Under the pieces are notes generated by a model. That model did not search any database. It saw only the letters and a list, made by a program, of their open reading frames with translations, and was not told where the DNA came from. This document shows, one piece after another, positions 22,110 through 34,386 of a stretch of DNA of 64,000 nucleotides; within the stretch, counting starts at the first letter, position 1; every line of letters begins with the position of its first letter. The DNA comes from Dromiciops gliroides. Lineage: Eukaryota; Chordata; Mammalia; Microbiotheria; Microbiotheriidae. The position numbers and the translations under genes are program-made. The stretch lies in assembly GCF_019393635.1 (NCBI RefSeq), contig NC_057867.1, positions 62,503,492 through 62,567,491 on the forward strand. Reading direction: 5' to 3'.

Positions 22110-23027
22110 TTTTTAAAAACACTCCCTCCCCCCAATTAACAAGCATTTATTTCAGGGGCAGCTAGGTGGCTCAGTGGATAAAGCACCTGCCCTGGATTCA
22201 GGAGTACCTGAGTTCAAATCCGGCCTCAGACACTTGACACTTACTAGCTGTGTGACCCTGGGCAAGTCACTTAACCCCCATTGCCCAACCAAAAAAAACA
22301 AAACAAAACAAAAAACAAGCATTTATTTCAACTCTCCACAATTGAAAACAGAAAAACCAAAACCTTCGTAACACAAATAACTTATAGTTAAGCAAAATTC
22401 TTGAATTGGCCATGTCCAAAACTGTAGGTCTCGTTCTTCATATTGAGTCTATCATCTCTCTATCAGGGGGTACATAGCATGCTTCTGGAATCATGGTTGA
22501 TCATTTCATTGATGAGATTTCTTAAGTCTTTCAAAGTTGCTTGTCTTTACAGTGTTGTCATTGTATAAATTGTTCTCCTAGTTTTGCTCACTGAACTCTG
22601 TATCTATTCATACAAGTCTTCCTAGGTTTCTCTAAAAACATTTCTTTCATCATTTCTTATGGCAAGTATTTCCTTACATTTATGTGCCATAATTTGTTCA
22701 ACCATTCCCCATTTGATGGGCACCCCTTTAGTTTTCTATTCTTTGCAATTACAAAAAGAGCTGTGATATTTTTGTACATGTGGATCCTTTTCCTTCTTTC
22801 TTTGATCTCTCTGGAATATAAGCATAGTGGTGTTATTTCTGGGTCAAAAGTCACATGTTAGTGACTTTGGGAACATAATTCCAAATTGCTTTCCAGAATG
22901 GCTGAACCAATTAACAAACAGCTTCACCAACAGTGCAATAATGTACCTGTTTTCCTCTAGTTTTTCCAATATTGTCATTTTCCTTTTTTGCCCTCTTTGC
23001 CAATATGATGGGTATGATCTGGTTATC
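22110..23027 (-). mobile_element. Second L1 3' end inserted in the first L1
   Basis: 3' UTR (from about 22110) and ORF2 C-terminal region (for example 'accattccccatttgatggg' near 22700 and 'ccagaatggctgaaccaat' near 22893), antisense, inserted exactly where the surrounding L1 breaks between 22105 and 23030. It carries a SINE in its 3' UTR. Confidence 0.75.
22155..22313 (+). mobile_element. Short marsupial SINE
   Basis: Perfect 17-bp target duplication aacaagcatttatttca at 22138-22154 and 22314-22330. The body is close to the family consensus, so this is among the youngest insertions. Third level of a nest (L1, L1, SINE). Confidence 0.96.
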
Positions 23028-23464
23028 ATTTTAGAACAGTGTCAGATAATAGTGGGGAGAAAGGGTATCCTTGATTTATCCCTGTTTGTATTGGAGAAGC
23101 TTCCATTGTTTCACCATTGCCAGCATATATTGTTAGCTCTTGGCTTTAGTTTTAGGCTGTTAGTCCTCTTAATGAAGGGTCTTTTCACGTCTATGTTTTT
23201 GGGAGTTTTAACATAAATGAATCCTGTAATTTGCTACACTATTTTTTTTATGTGGTCCTTTATTTATGAGCTTCTCTGTTCATAATCCTATTTGTGTAGA
23301 AAATCAAGCACTGATTTTTCTACAAAATTGTGTGTGTGTGCTGTTTGGTGTTTACCAGCTCAATTCTTTTTCCTTCAGTGATAACCAGTCTTCTTATAAC
23401 TTTTGCAAATCATTGAGGCTTGATTGACTTTTCCTATAAACTTTCCTGTAGTTATTTCATAGTG

Positions 23465-24609
23465 CTCAGTGCCTAGGAAGAAATATTTCCTTCTCCCAAC
23501 CTATACATCATCATGAATCAAATCAGGGCCTGCTACTTCCATGAAGTTTTGCCTGAACCCTAGACTTTTGAGTTGAAGGTGATCTGTCTTTGCATTTCTA
23601 GTCATACTTTATTGAGATCTTTTCCTAGTACTCATCTCACTCTCCCCTGTATCAGCAATCATTTCCATGTTCAGTTGCCCATAACCTCAGAAAAGGGTGT
23701 TTGTTTTAAATTGAGGAAAGGGTTGGAATGTGGGGGTGGAGGGGGCAGGGAAGACACCAATGATTTCAGCTGGGTAGAGAACCTTTGTAATGTCAGTCTG
23801 TAACTTAATGTCTTAGTTGCCAAAACACCAATGCTCTGGCAGTCTACCGGGTTACCTTGGGCTTGATGATGTAAATACTTGTTGAAGTGAATTACCCAGA
23901 GCTTTCTATACGGATGCCTTACCTACAACCCTCATTGGTAGCATTCAGCTACGTTTGTCCCCAACAAAATTGACTATACCTTTAGGCCACTGTTGTATTT
24001 GCTGCTATAGGCCAAAGGTAAATTTTGTCGGCTTTTGTCTCTTTTTTTGGTCTCATGGCCAGGGTATATGATGTGCCAGGACAGTGAAAATAGCTCTTCA
24101 GACCTAGCAACTCTAGCAGTTATACGGCTGTCTCAAATTAGAGAAATCTTTTGGAGTGTGTTTTTTTCCTTAAAAGTGAGCATTGTTAAAGTTTCCCATC
24201 TTTATTTGTTTTAACTCAGTATTATTCACAGGCGTTCACTGCTGCTTCCATCTTAGTAGCCAGGGCTGGTAAATGGGGCTATTTCTTGGTTTCTGGATCT
24301 CTGGTACAGCTTCCTCTATGGGAAGAATTCCAGTCCAGCAAGCATTTATAGTCTTGAGCAAACTACAGGACCTCCCTGGTCCTAAGTGTTCTCATCTGTG
24401 AAATAGGGGTGGTGGGCTAGATGATCTCCGGTATTTATTGTTATGTGCAAGGCATTATGGTTGGTGCTTGACATATGTGGGCAAAAGGAAAAACCATAAG
24501 CTCGCAAAGCAATTTCTATTCTACCTAAGGGATGTGATAGAAGAGTAGGGTAGCTGGCCTTGTTTCCAGGTTTGCTCTAGATGAATATGAGGGACTTATT
24601 GGTCTCTCT
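23465..24609. other. Intron 1 stretch without clear elements
   Basis: No gene. 23480-23700 has a vague L2-like composition and 24340-24500 contains fragments resembling a MIR end and the ancient repeat start. Nothing is firm enough to name. Confidence 0.5.
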
Positions 24610-24800
24610 TATTTGGCTGATGTAGTGCTTTAAAGGATGGCAAAGTATTTTATATCCATTATCTCCTTTGATTCTCACACTCTTAGATGCTTTGTTATCT
24701 CCATTTTGCAGATAAAGAAGCTGGGGTTCCAAGCTCTTTCGACTTGCCTAGGGACACACAACTAGTAAGTCTCAGAGGCAAGATTTGAATCTTTTTGCTG
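24610..24800 (-). mobile_element. MIR SINE, minus strand
   Basis: 'tatccattatctcctttgat', 'ccattttgcagataaagaag', 'ggacacacaactagtaagtc' and 'aggcaagatttgaatc' follow the reversed MIR order. Confidence 0.8.
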
Positions 24801-25384
24801 TTACTGTGCTCCCAGACCCTTCACCAATCCTTCCATCATGGGCAATGTCACCACGCCCTTTTATTGCTTCTTTGACCTGAACAGGTGTCCATTGGTGCAC
24901 TTTTCCATTTCTCATTCTCATTGTGCGTGTTCCTCAACAGTGGTACTGTGAGCATGAGAAATTCAGGGTAGCAGGCAGATCCAGCCCTCTTCCTTAATAT
25001 ATATCACCAGCATGAAGAAATCTTGGTTTCTATGTTGGAGAACTTACTGCTTCGTACCTACTTGGAGATCCTTTCACTTTTTTGTTCTCATGGGCTCATG
25101 CTAATCTGACCAAATACTTTCCCCCTGGAGTAAGGGTAGACTGAGCAGGGTTTAAGGGAATTTCTTGTACTTGAGGTTGGTACTGGTTTCCTTTCTGCTG
25201 ATGGAAGTGTTTGTTGCCTTGGGTGCCTTATTCTTCTGACTCTTCTCTGATCCCTCTTGAGATCCCATAGGTTGATCTCAGCTTTACCTGCTGCAGTACT
25301 GTAATGAGGAAATAGCTTTGTTAAACAGGACTCTTTGTAATCGTATGGTGTGTCTCTGTGTGCAGAGGCAGCAAAATGGGGCAT

Positions 25385-26100
25385 GGGGCAGAGTTCTTCA
25401 AATGTTTTTAATCCAGCACCCCATTAGTAAAAAACTTCTGAACATAATCCCACAATAGATATGTAATAGTAGTACACATCGGTAGCATATTAATATAGTA
25501 CTACATTTATATAATTTATACAACTTATAAATTATATACATGTATTACTAATATATTATATACATTATGAAACATACACAAAAATAGAAATGAAAAAGAA
25601 TGAGATGAAGATTAAAAATTATTTTTTAAACAGTTTCTTTCACTAATGATAAAAATCTTCATTTTACTAATGGTACAAAAATGGTTTTGTTCTAACTATA
25701 TGATATAATTAATAATATTTTATAGTGAAAACAATGTGATTGACTACAAATCATTATTTTGTTAAAATCCTTATGTCCTGGGGCAATAAGGTGACCTTGT
25801 AAATAATCGTTAATAATTGATTATTAAGTTTTATCAACACAGACAAGCAGATGAATTTTTTTAAAGATGCTTTCATTGAAAGACATGCAATGCAACAATC
25901 ATAAGTCATTGCCATAACAACTTTTCAGCAGGAGTCATATTTCTTTGTATGTCACTGAACACAATCCAACAAAAACAAGCAGGAGCAAATGGCCTCTGAT
26001 TTCAACTGAGCATTCCGTTTTCAATATACATGGTTCTCCTAATAGATAGCAGCACACCTTAATTTAGTTTCCTAATCCAGGTTCTGGTAGCTATTAATGA
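25385..26100. other. AT-rich region, possibly DNA-transposon remnant
   Basis: Starts with 'cagagttcttcaaatgtttttaatcc', recalling the start of old hAT elements, then runs through strongly AT-rich sequence with many TA steps (25500-25570). No inverted terminal repeat or duplication was found, so classification is open. 26100-26670 is also unassigned. Confidence 0.3.
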
Positions 26101-26674
26101 CTGACGGCAACATTCTCCTTCCTTTTTTAATGAGTTTAGTGCTTGGCTCATAGTCTTTCTCTTTCACCTAATACCTTTCCTCATCTAAGGGTGCATGTTG
26201 ACGTTCCCCCAAGTCTCCCAGTTACCCAGTTTCTTCATCTTTTTAACTCCTATGACTCATTCTTCCCCTCTGCCTCAGCTATGCACAGGGACAGTCATAG
26301 CCTCGATCTCGCTGTCAGCCATAAATGTCCCACTTCCACATTCAAGAACTTGGAATTGCCTCCCTCCTTCTAAAACTACCACTCCAAAGATCTCTAATCC
26401 CCTCATTGTTCAGTAGTATCCCTGGCCTTTACCCCTACTCTGGATACACTCTCCTCCCATCCCAGAAAAGCAGAGACAGTCCCTGCTGTCAAGGAGCTCA
26501 CATTCTAACGGGAGAGATAACACATGTAGGTGGTTTCAGTTGTACGACAAATGGAAAAGTACTTTGGTTCTTAGGGTGCTGTGACAAAGCAGATGCCAGT
26601 GTGCTCTCTTTAGTGTCATTTTCACTGATCAAATCATATCTGTTTCTGATGTTGAACCATTTAGCAGAGCCAAG

Positions 26675-26935
26675 GCAGCTTGATGGTACAGTGGATAGAA
26701 TGCTGGTCCTGGAGTCAGGAAGACTTCTAAATTCAAATCTGTACTGAGACACTAGCCATGTGACCCTGGGTAAATCACTGCCTCAATTTCCTCAGCTGTA
26801 AATTGGAGATGATAATAGTACCTACCTCCCAGGATTGTGGTGGGGATCAAATGAGATAATATTTATGAAGTGCTTAGCACAGTACTTGGCACACAGTAGG
26901 TACATAATGAATACTTGTTTTCTTATTCCCCCCGC
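26675..26935 (+). mobile_element. MIR/Ther-type SINE
   Basis: 'gcagcttgatggtacagtgg', 'ctggtcctggagtcaggaag', 'catgtgaccctgggtaaatc', 'cctcaatttcctcagctgt', 'cccaggattgtggtgggg' and 'cacacagtaggtacataatg' give the full order of the long-bodied SINE. Confidence 0.88.
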
Positions 26936-26959
26936 CCCAAGCACTATGATGTTGAGAAC

Positions 26960-27480
26960 TTTCTTTTTTTGGTCTTCAGTAGCTGTGGTTGCTGAGGAGG
27001 TGGGGACCATAGAATATGGGAAGGGGAATAATAACTAATAATAAGGCTGGAAAGGCAGTTTGGAGCCAGGTAGGTAAGTGCCTTAAAATCCAAATTGAAG
27101 AGTTTATATTTGATCCTGGAGGTCATAGGGACTTCCTAGACTTTACTGAACTGGTGGAGACAGGGGGTGCATGTGACAGGGTTCTGCCTTTGCTTTAGGA
27201 ACATCAGTTTGGCAGCTGTGTAGGGGATGGAGGAGTGTGTGGAGAGACGTGAGACACAGACCCATTAAAAGAGGTCATTGTTCAAATCCGGCCTCAGACA
27301 CTTAACACTTACTAGCTGTGTGACCCTGGGCAAGTCACTTAACCCCAATTGCCTCACTAAAACAACAACAACAACAACAACAACAACAAAAAAAAAAAGA
27401 GGTCATTGCCAGAATCACCAGGTGATCTGGGGGCAGAAGGTAGGGGAAGATCATAGTTAGGATTTTCCCAGTGGTATCTG
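26960..27480 (+). repeat. Ancient mammal-wide repeat, fourth copy
   Basis: 'ttgaagagtttatatttgat', 'ctggaggtcatagggactt', 'gaacatcagtttggcagctg' and 'ggatggaggagtgtgtggag' align with the middle of the 18540 copy. Interrupted by a SINE at 27281. Confidence 0.6.
27281..27394 (+). mobile_element. 5'-truncated short SINE with (AAC)n tail
   Basis: Begins inside the B-box (ttcaaatccggcctc) and ends in about nine AAC units plus poly(A). Perfect 14-bp duplication aaaagaggtcattg at 27267-27280 and 27395-27408, so the truncation arose at insertion. Confidence 0.95.
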
Positions 27481-27751
27481 TAGAGCTGTAACTGTGGATG
27501 ACTGGTGGCATTTAACTTAGAACTACCCTAAAGAGCCAAAGCCCAGGACAGAAGGGGGAAGCTTAGGAACCTACATAGTGGAGGGAAGGGGTAGAGTTAG
27601 GGGAGTGTTAAGAGATAGTATGTAAAGAATAGATGTAGTAGTTAAGTCTCATCATTGGCTGTCATGGGCAAGGTGGGATGGGATGCCTCATCCCACCCTC
27701 CATTTGATCACATGCCACTTGGGGTCATGCCAGGTCCCCCACTTTGGAGGC

Positions 27752-27945
27752 TTCTGGCATGGTAGATAGAGTGCTAGATGTGGAGTTGAGAAGACCATGG
27801 TTCAAATCCTGATGCTGACACTTAGGATCTATGTGATTCTAGACAAGTCACTTAACTTCCTGTGCTACAGTTTCATCTTCAGTAAAATGGGGATATTAAT
27901 ACCTGTAGCACCTATCCCTCAGAGTTGTTACGAGGTTCAAATGAG
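27752..27945 (+). mobile_element. MIR SINE
   Basis: 'gcatggtagatagagtgcta', 'ggttcaaatcctgatgctga', 'tctagacaagtcacttaact' and 'ttacgaggttcaaatgag' match the MIR order. Confidence 0.8.
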
Positions 27946-28698
27946 ACTAAATAAAACCATACTTAATGTGCAATGAAATTGTTGAGAAATTTTTTAAATT
28001 GTCACCATAACCTTATTACCATTTCTGGGTATGAATTTGAGCTTTATATAGTTGTAATTTTTAAAAACTTCTGTAATTCATCTAATTGCTTCTTTGAGGT
28101 TTCTAATTTTTTACTTCACTTTAAGAAAATATTTTTGATCTCTCAAGCCAGTTTTCATACTTGCTCAAAACATTGATTCAAATCAATTTGTTTCTAGGTA
28201 AGTGACATACTAACATTTTACTTTTAGGCATTTCTGAAACTGTGCTAGATTTACTCACATTTTCATTAGTGGAGAATAGTCTTTAAAATGAACATACTTT
28301 GGGGTAGCTAGGTGGTGAAGTGGATAAAGCACTGGCCCTGGATTCAGGAGGACCTGAGTTCAAATGCGACCTCAGACACTTGACACTTACTAGCTGTGTG
28401 ACCCTGGGTAAGTCACTTAACCCCCGTTGCCTCACAAAACAAAACAAACAAAAATAAAATGAACATACTTTTCCCCTGTAAAATCAGACTTTGCTTAAAG
28501 AAAAACATACATAAGCCTGTTAGGTATTTGGTGTTCAATAATCCTGCTGTTATTTAATAGTTAATTAGTTTATTTTTAAGTATCTGCATACAGTCAACTT
28601 TTTGGTGCTAATGCCACCTCTGATAAAGTGAAACAGTGAGTCAGCAAAGAGTTATTGAACTATGCTTTGTGCTTAGTGCTGCCTTTGGGTCCTGGTTA
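27946..28698 (+). repeat. Duplicated intronic segment, copy A
   Basis: About 583 bp (753 with an inserted SINE and its duplication) that recurs in the same orientation at 30885-31467 with only scattered substitutions and a few short indels. Copy A has a SINE at 28301 that copy B lacks. Each copy contains a 67-codon open frame differing by one residue; with no homology to a known protein this is not a gene. Confidence 0.95.
28301..28455 (+). mobile_element. Short SINE, present only in duplicate A
   Basis: Perfect 16-bp duplication aaaatgaacatacttt at 28285-28300 and 28456-28471. The matching site in copy B (near 31225) is empty and reads aaaatgagcatag, so the insertion is younger than the segmental duplication. 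Confidence 0.96.
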
Positions 28699-28769
28699 TG
28701 GGAAGTCCTTTACAAACTTCAAAATGTTCTATAAATGTCATTTCCATTTGCCATCATGGTTTACTTAGT

Positions 28770-29250
28770 ATTGAGCCTGATGGATGAGATTAATAGCCTC
28801 GGAGGTTCAAAAGGGATCCTACAGGTTAACTAGTACAAGTACTGCTTAAATGCCCTCACTGATGGGCCTGCCCCTCTTGTTTGAACATTTCCACGGACTG
28901 GGGAGCTCTGATTGTCAGAAAGTTCGTTGGATTGAGCTGAAATTGTCTCCCTGTAATTTCTACCCATTGAGCCAAGTTTTCTTGGTTGGAGCTACACAGA
29001 GCATTGTTCTTTCATATGTGTTGGTTGAAATACACTGTCTCACCCCTTCTAAATCTCCTCTTGGTCATGTTACACCTTACTAGTCCCTTCAGTCGTTGCT
29101 CATGCTTTCCAGGTCCTTCACCGTCCCTTCTTTAGACACATTCTGCTTTGTCATCTGTTTTAGAACGAGATACCCAGAATTGAACAGAATATTGCAGGAG
29201 ACTCACACGTGCGGTGCAGAGAGGTGTGCTAGCAGGAATCTGTAATGGGC
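28770..29250 (-). mobile_element. L3/CR1 LINE 3' end, minus strand
   Basis: 'aaattgtctccctgtaattt', 'ctacccattgagcc', 'ttccaggtccttcaccgtcc', 'agatacccagaattgaacag' and 'aatattgcaggagactc' are the reversed CR1/L3 tail. It lies between the two duplicate copies. Confidence 0.75.
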
Positions 29251-29529
29251 CTATAAATCAGGGTTGTGTAACTTGCTCCAGCGGTATTCTTCGGCCAAAG
29301 TTCAGTGGCAAAAGTGGACAATATGCGTTAATTCCTCAGGGATAGGAAGGCATGGGATGAATGATCAATTCAGAGTGGGGTGAGAGTGTAGAGTTCTAGT
29401 CCAACCCTCTCATTTTTTTGCAATCTATACATTTTAAAGAGAGGTTTGAGGATTGGGAATAGAAAAGAGGGTTGAGAAACAAATTCTAGAATTACTGAAT
29501 TTTTAGGGTTGGAAAAGACCTTAGAATAT

Positions 29530-29690
29530 ATAGGCTGAGCACGGAATTTGGAGTCAAAGGTCAGGGATCCCTGTCCTGCTTCTGCAGATCTCGAATTAGT
29601 CACTTCACTTCCCTGGCCCTCAGTTTCCTTATCTGTAAAAGGAGGGGGTTGGACTAGATTACCTCTAAAGCCCCTTCCAACTCTAAATCA
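29530..29690 (+). mobile_element. MIR-like SINE
   Basis: 'gcacggaatttggagtcaaa', 'ccctcagtttccttatctgt' and 'gttggactagattacctcta' with 'ccccttccaactctaaatca' form the SINE body and end. 29690-30884 is otherwise AT-rich intron with no recognised element. Confidence 0.8.
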
Positions 29691-30884
29691 TGGTGCACCT
29701 CATCTTCCAACTCTGGCCTGCATGAGATTTTTTAGCAAGACATTTTTACCTAATTAGCTGCCACATGTGAACTAGTAGGCCAGTAGGGTCTAACCTCCCA
29801 AAATCCTGACTATGTGGCCAAATGTCTGGGACCACTTGGCTCCTTGACAGCTGCAATTGAAATTAATGGGATTTGAACAGATTAGTGATTTGAAGAGTGA
29901 AACCTTGACCAGGTAGGAGGGAGAACAGTACAGAGCTGGGGAAGGACAGTGAGGGAAAAATTGTGGGTTAGTTGAGTTTTTGGCAGCCTTAAATCATGCT
30001 TTGTAGGTGCTTTCTACTCTTAGTGTTGTTGGTCCTGGAACCCAGCCTGAAATCTTTCTATCTGGCAGGACAGTGTTGTCTCAGTCAAACTGACTGAGAC
30101 AAAGGCCCTTTTGTCCTATGTCTGTGTATTTCACCTACTAGTTTTAGAGCCTTCCTGTACACAACCAATGAGAAAGCCCTTGGAAACACACACATTTAAA
30201 TCACTACTTGAATTAGCATCACTTTTTGCATAGTATGTCTCCTGTGGACCCTGAGAGAGAATGATTGCTTTAAGTATAAATGTAACTTGTTTCTCCATGA
30301 AAAATCTCCTTAAGGAGTATATATTCCCTTGGTGGATGCAACATATAAAACAGATAAAATACTATTTTGATGATAATGCTGAAATGGTAGTGGCCCCAAA
30401 ATTTTTAGCTACCTTTTTCATGTGAAATTGTTTTTCTACTTATTAGATTTCTCTTTTATTGAGAAGTGTTTATTTTTTTTACTTGATATGCACGTCATCT
30501 ATGTGGAAGAATAACGGTGAATGTTTTAGTATTTGCTTTTATTTTTTATTCTTTTCTTCTTAGTTTTAAAAATCTTCAGATCAGAAAATACTTATTTCAA
30601 TATGATTATAATCATTCCTCTAAGTTTTCTTTGTTTCATGTTGTTTAGCCATACTATGAAACTTATTTAATATAAACAGGAGACTCTCACATGCCCCTTC
30701 CATATATAGTCAAAGTGTATTCAAGCTTTCTTGCCGTAAATTTAAACACACACACACAAAACACAATTGTACCACATTTGGCTCTTTCAAAAGTATTCAT
30801 CACTTCTCTGTGATAGTTTGTGAAACCTTTTTTTTTGTAATTAACAGTATTTTAATTAGTTATTCCCCAATATTTAGGACTTGA

Positions 30885-31467
30885 ACTAAATAAAACCATA
30901 CTTAATGTGCAATGAAATTGTTGAGAAATTTTTTAAATTGTCACCATAACCTTATTACCATTTCTGGATATGAATTTGACCTTTATATAGTTGTAATTTT
31001 TAAAAACTTCTGTAATTCATCTAATTGCTTCTTTGAGGTTTCTAATTTTTTACTTCACTTTAAGAAAATATTTTTGATCTCTCAAGCCAGTTTTCATACT
31101 TGCTCAAAACATTGATTCAAATCAATTTGTTTCTAGGTAAGTGACATATTAACATTTAATTTTAGGCATTTCTGAAACTGTGCTAGATTTACTTGCATTT
31201 TTGTTGGTGGAGAATAGTCTTTAAAATGAGCATAGTTTTCCCTGTAAAATCAGACTTTGCTTAAAGAAAAACATACATAAGCCTGTTAGGTATTTGGTGT
31301 TCAATAATCCTGCTGTTATCTAATAGTTAATTAGTTTATTTTTAAGTATCTGCATACAGTCAATTTTTTGGTGCTAATGCCACCTCTGATAAAGTGAAAC
31401 AGTAAGTCAGCAAAGAGTTATTGAACTATGCTTTGTGCTTATTAGTGCTGCCTTTGGGTCCTGGTTA
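30885..31467 (+). repeat. Duplicated intronic segment, copy B
   Basis: Direct repeat of 27946-28698 without the SINE. The ends of the homology are abrupt (aactaaataaaacc at the start; cctggtta at the end), and no inverted or TG..CA ends are present. 31468-32369 holds nothing recognisable. Confidence 0.95.
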
Positions 31468-32369
31468 GCCGCTGTTCATTTCATTGTCAGGTAAGAGGGA
31501 AGTTGGCATTACGTAGATGGGAACCAACAAAGCCATTCAGAGGCTGGAGCTGTTTTAAAGAGGGTGGTAGAAAACTGTGGCAGGCTGTGCCGCCCTTGCC
31601 TCTAGCTGCCCAGAAGGGTTTGGGGACTAATGGGGGACACTGGCTCTTCTGCTGTAGGTGGCTTGTTGACAGTACAGTCAAGTTGTTTTTGAAAATGATT
31701 GTTCTTTTAACCCTTCCCTCACTGACAATCTTTTTAACACTAAATAATTTAAAGTCAAGTATTTTTTCATTCCCAAAGATAATATTGGTATTGCTTAAGC
31801 TCTCTGGCTGGTCCTCTCAAGACTGAAAGGCTTTGAGTACAGGCCTGGTGATGGATTGTGTGTCTGGCATCTGAGGACCAGCCAAGTTAAGTTTGGAAAA
31901 GCTCATCACTGGAAAGTAAGCTGGGAAGAGATTTTGCTTTCAGCCACGGCAACTCCAGAAACTTTCTACTAAGTGTTTAGGAGCTACCATCTGAAATGGT
32001 GGAAGGTTTCTTTATAACAATGTACCTGGATCCTTCAGATGAGGATGGTGATGAAAGTGATAGGTAGCATTTTTATAGTGCAGAGGAAGTCAGCATGCTA
32101 TAGCCCAGAGGCCAGTTCTAGCCCTCCAGCTGTTTTAAAAATACAATCAAACTTTATTTCAAAAATGTAAAAACCATTCTTAGTTCTTTGGCCATATGAA
32201 AACAGGCACCCACCAGAAGGGGGAGAAGGTGCTATAAATGTTCCAGTGCCTGATATAGTGAGTGCTTCAAGGTTTCTAAAACACTTGACGTGTCTCATCT
32301 CATTTTGTCCTCATAACGACCCTGTGAGAAGTATTTTACTTTAAGTCCCCTAGTACTTAACTGCCTATG

Positions 32370-33180
32370 GCTCGATGTTGTGGTGCTTACTAGAAATAGT
32401 GGCAGTGGAACCCCTGCCTTCAAGGAGCTAACATGGTACATACGCCTGTGAAACTGAGAGAAGAGTACAAATTGGTATTCCCAAGTAGTAGCAAGCATTC
32501 AAAAGTACAGTCTATGTGATGTGTTTAGGAAGTAGGAGTAGGGAGAGATTAATGTGGCCTGAAGTAGTTATGGGAAGCATCCTGGAAGAGGTAGGACCAA
32601 ATGGGCCTTTTAAAGGATTGATAGGATTTAGATTAGCAGCTAGGTGGCACAGTAGATAGAGTTCTGAAATTCAAATCTGGCCTCAGACACTTACTAGCTG
32701 TGTGACCCTGGGCAAGTCACTTAACCCTGTTTGCTTCAGTTTCCTCATCTGTCAAATGAGCTGGAGAGGGAAATGGCAAATTGCTCAAGTATCTTTGCCA
32801 AGAAAACCCCAAATGGGGTCACTAAGAATCAAACACACAACTGAACAAGAACAACAGGAGACTGCCCCAACTTGAATGAGAGGCTTGTAGAGTAATGGGA
32901 GTTAAGAGCTAATAGGCAAGTTGTGGTCAAATCATGGAGAGTCCTCGAAGGCAGGCAGAGGAGTAAGCCACTGAAACCTTTTGAGGAAAAAGATGTGATG
33001 AAAGTAGTGACCAAATGAAAGTTATTGGGGAGTGGTGGGCTGCTGGAATTAAAAAATCAATCAGCAAGCTGCTTTAGTCATTTGTATAAGAGATGAAGGC
33101 TAGAATAGTGAGAAGGGACATATCCAAGGCATGCTGAAGGAAAGAAATGTTAAGAGTTAATGACTGAATATGAGAAATTA
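32370..33180 (+). repeat. Ancient mammal-wide repeat, fifth copy
   Basis: 'cccctgccttcaaggagcta', 'agcatcctggaagaggtagg', 'gtggtcaaatcatggagagt' and a 'gagtaagccactgaaacctt' block follow the family order. Interrupted by the SINE at 32634. Confidence 0.55.
32634..32860 (+). mobile_element. RTE-tailed SINE
   Basis: 'agcagctaggtggcacagta', 'tgaccctgggcaagtcactt' and the RTE-like tail 'gagctggagagggaaatggc', 'ctttgccaagaaaacccc' and 'acacaactgaacaagaacaa'. Confidence 0.9.
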
Positions 33181-33394
33181 AAGAGAGGGAAGAAATCCTG
33201 TAGTCCAGGGGTTCCTAATGTGACTATGAACTTCACCACAAAATCTGTATTTCAGTATATTTGCTTTTTCTTTGGAATCCTCTGTGTGCTATTTTAGGCC
33301 ACTAAAACCATTATGCTGAGAGTGTGTGCACAGGCTTCTGAGCCTCGGTTTATTCCTCAATTAAGTGAAGGCTTGGACTAGATGATCACTGAGG

Positions 33395-33560
33395 TTCCTT
33401 GTGAGATTAGGTGGTATCATTGTCTCTATTTCACACATGAGCAAACTGAGGCAGACAGGTGAAGTGACTTGCCCAGGGTCACAAGGCTAGTGAGTGTATG
33501 AGGCCAGTTGTGGATTCACATCTTCCTGACTCCAGGTGCAGTGGTCTGTGCCAGCAGCTG
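33395..33560 (-). mobile_element. MIR SINE, minus strand
   Basis: 'tctctatttcacacatgagc', 'gaagtgacttgcccagggtc', 'tggattcacatcttcctgac' and 'ctccaggtgcagtggtctg'. The flanks 33181-33394 and 33561-34386 show nothing beyond a short GT-rich patch near 34020. Confidence 0.8.
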
Positions 33561-34386
33561 CTTCTCATGCATGGTGAGACTCAATTTGGTGACCCGTCAG
33601 GCCCCTTTTGACTGTGATTCTGTAAGTGGGTGACCATGGAAAGTAGATGTTGGGTTCATAATAAAAAATGGAAATGTAAAAAGCCTATAAAATAGCATAA
33701 GTTAAAAAGTGCTACTGCTGCTGTTGACATGGTGTTGTTCTTTTTTAAACTTTGCCTCTACATAGTTTTACATGTAAACGTTAAAATTAATTTTTCTGGA
33801 ATATACAACTTTAGGGGGAAATTCAACAAAAAGTTTTCTGATGATCTAGAGTCAGTGATTTAATTTAGCAGACTTTTTATGTACTTCCTGGATGTAGGAG
33901 CTGTACGTGCCAAGTGATTGGCACATTGGCACAACTTGATCTTCTTGTTCTTATTTTAGACCTTTGTTCACTCTCAGATATTAAGTCCCACAGTGGTGAG
34001 TTGACTGATCCCACTTAAGTGTGTGTGGGTGTGTGGTGGGAGAGGGAGGAGGTGGTATCTTTGCAGGGTGGCTTTTGGATATTTGAAATTATTAACTGTC
34101 TTAGTTATATAGAAAATTATTAGTGCATGTAGAAAACTTCCTACTTTGCTTTTCTTGGGCCTTCCTACTTCCTCTTTGTATAATGGTACCATAGATAGGG
34201 GAGAAAATGCCATTCGGAGTTCATACTAATACTTTTGCCGTAAAACAGTCTTGAGGTTGGTAAGTTGGGTTCCAGGAGTCATACAACCTTGAGTTTTGAA
34301 TATCTTAGGCTCATTAGGCAGGGTGACATTAGGGTGGCAGGTTCTGGTTCTGACCACAGTAGACTTGAAGACCTTGGGTTATATAC

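Larger units (their letters stand above)
20520..23460 (-). mobile_element. Old L1 ORF2 region (host of nested insertions)
   Basis: Antisense L1 ORF2 sequence. 20760-22105 corresponds block by block to 55850-56990 of the large L1, and 23030-23350 to 57000-57250 (the RT region). The two parts are separated by a second L1 (22110-23027). Highly diverged with many breaks. Confidence 0.75.

Noticed and set aside
27973-31115. Duplicated 67-codon open frames in the two copies of the segment
   Set aside because: They differ by one residue only because the DNA duplicates are young; no match to a known protein, and AT-rich composition.
27946-31467. The two 583-bp direct repeats as LTRs of one element
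   Set aside because: No TG..CA ends, and the interval contains ordinary L3 and MIR fossils instead of retroelement sequence.
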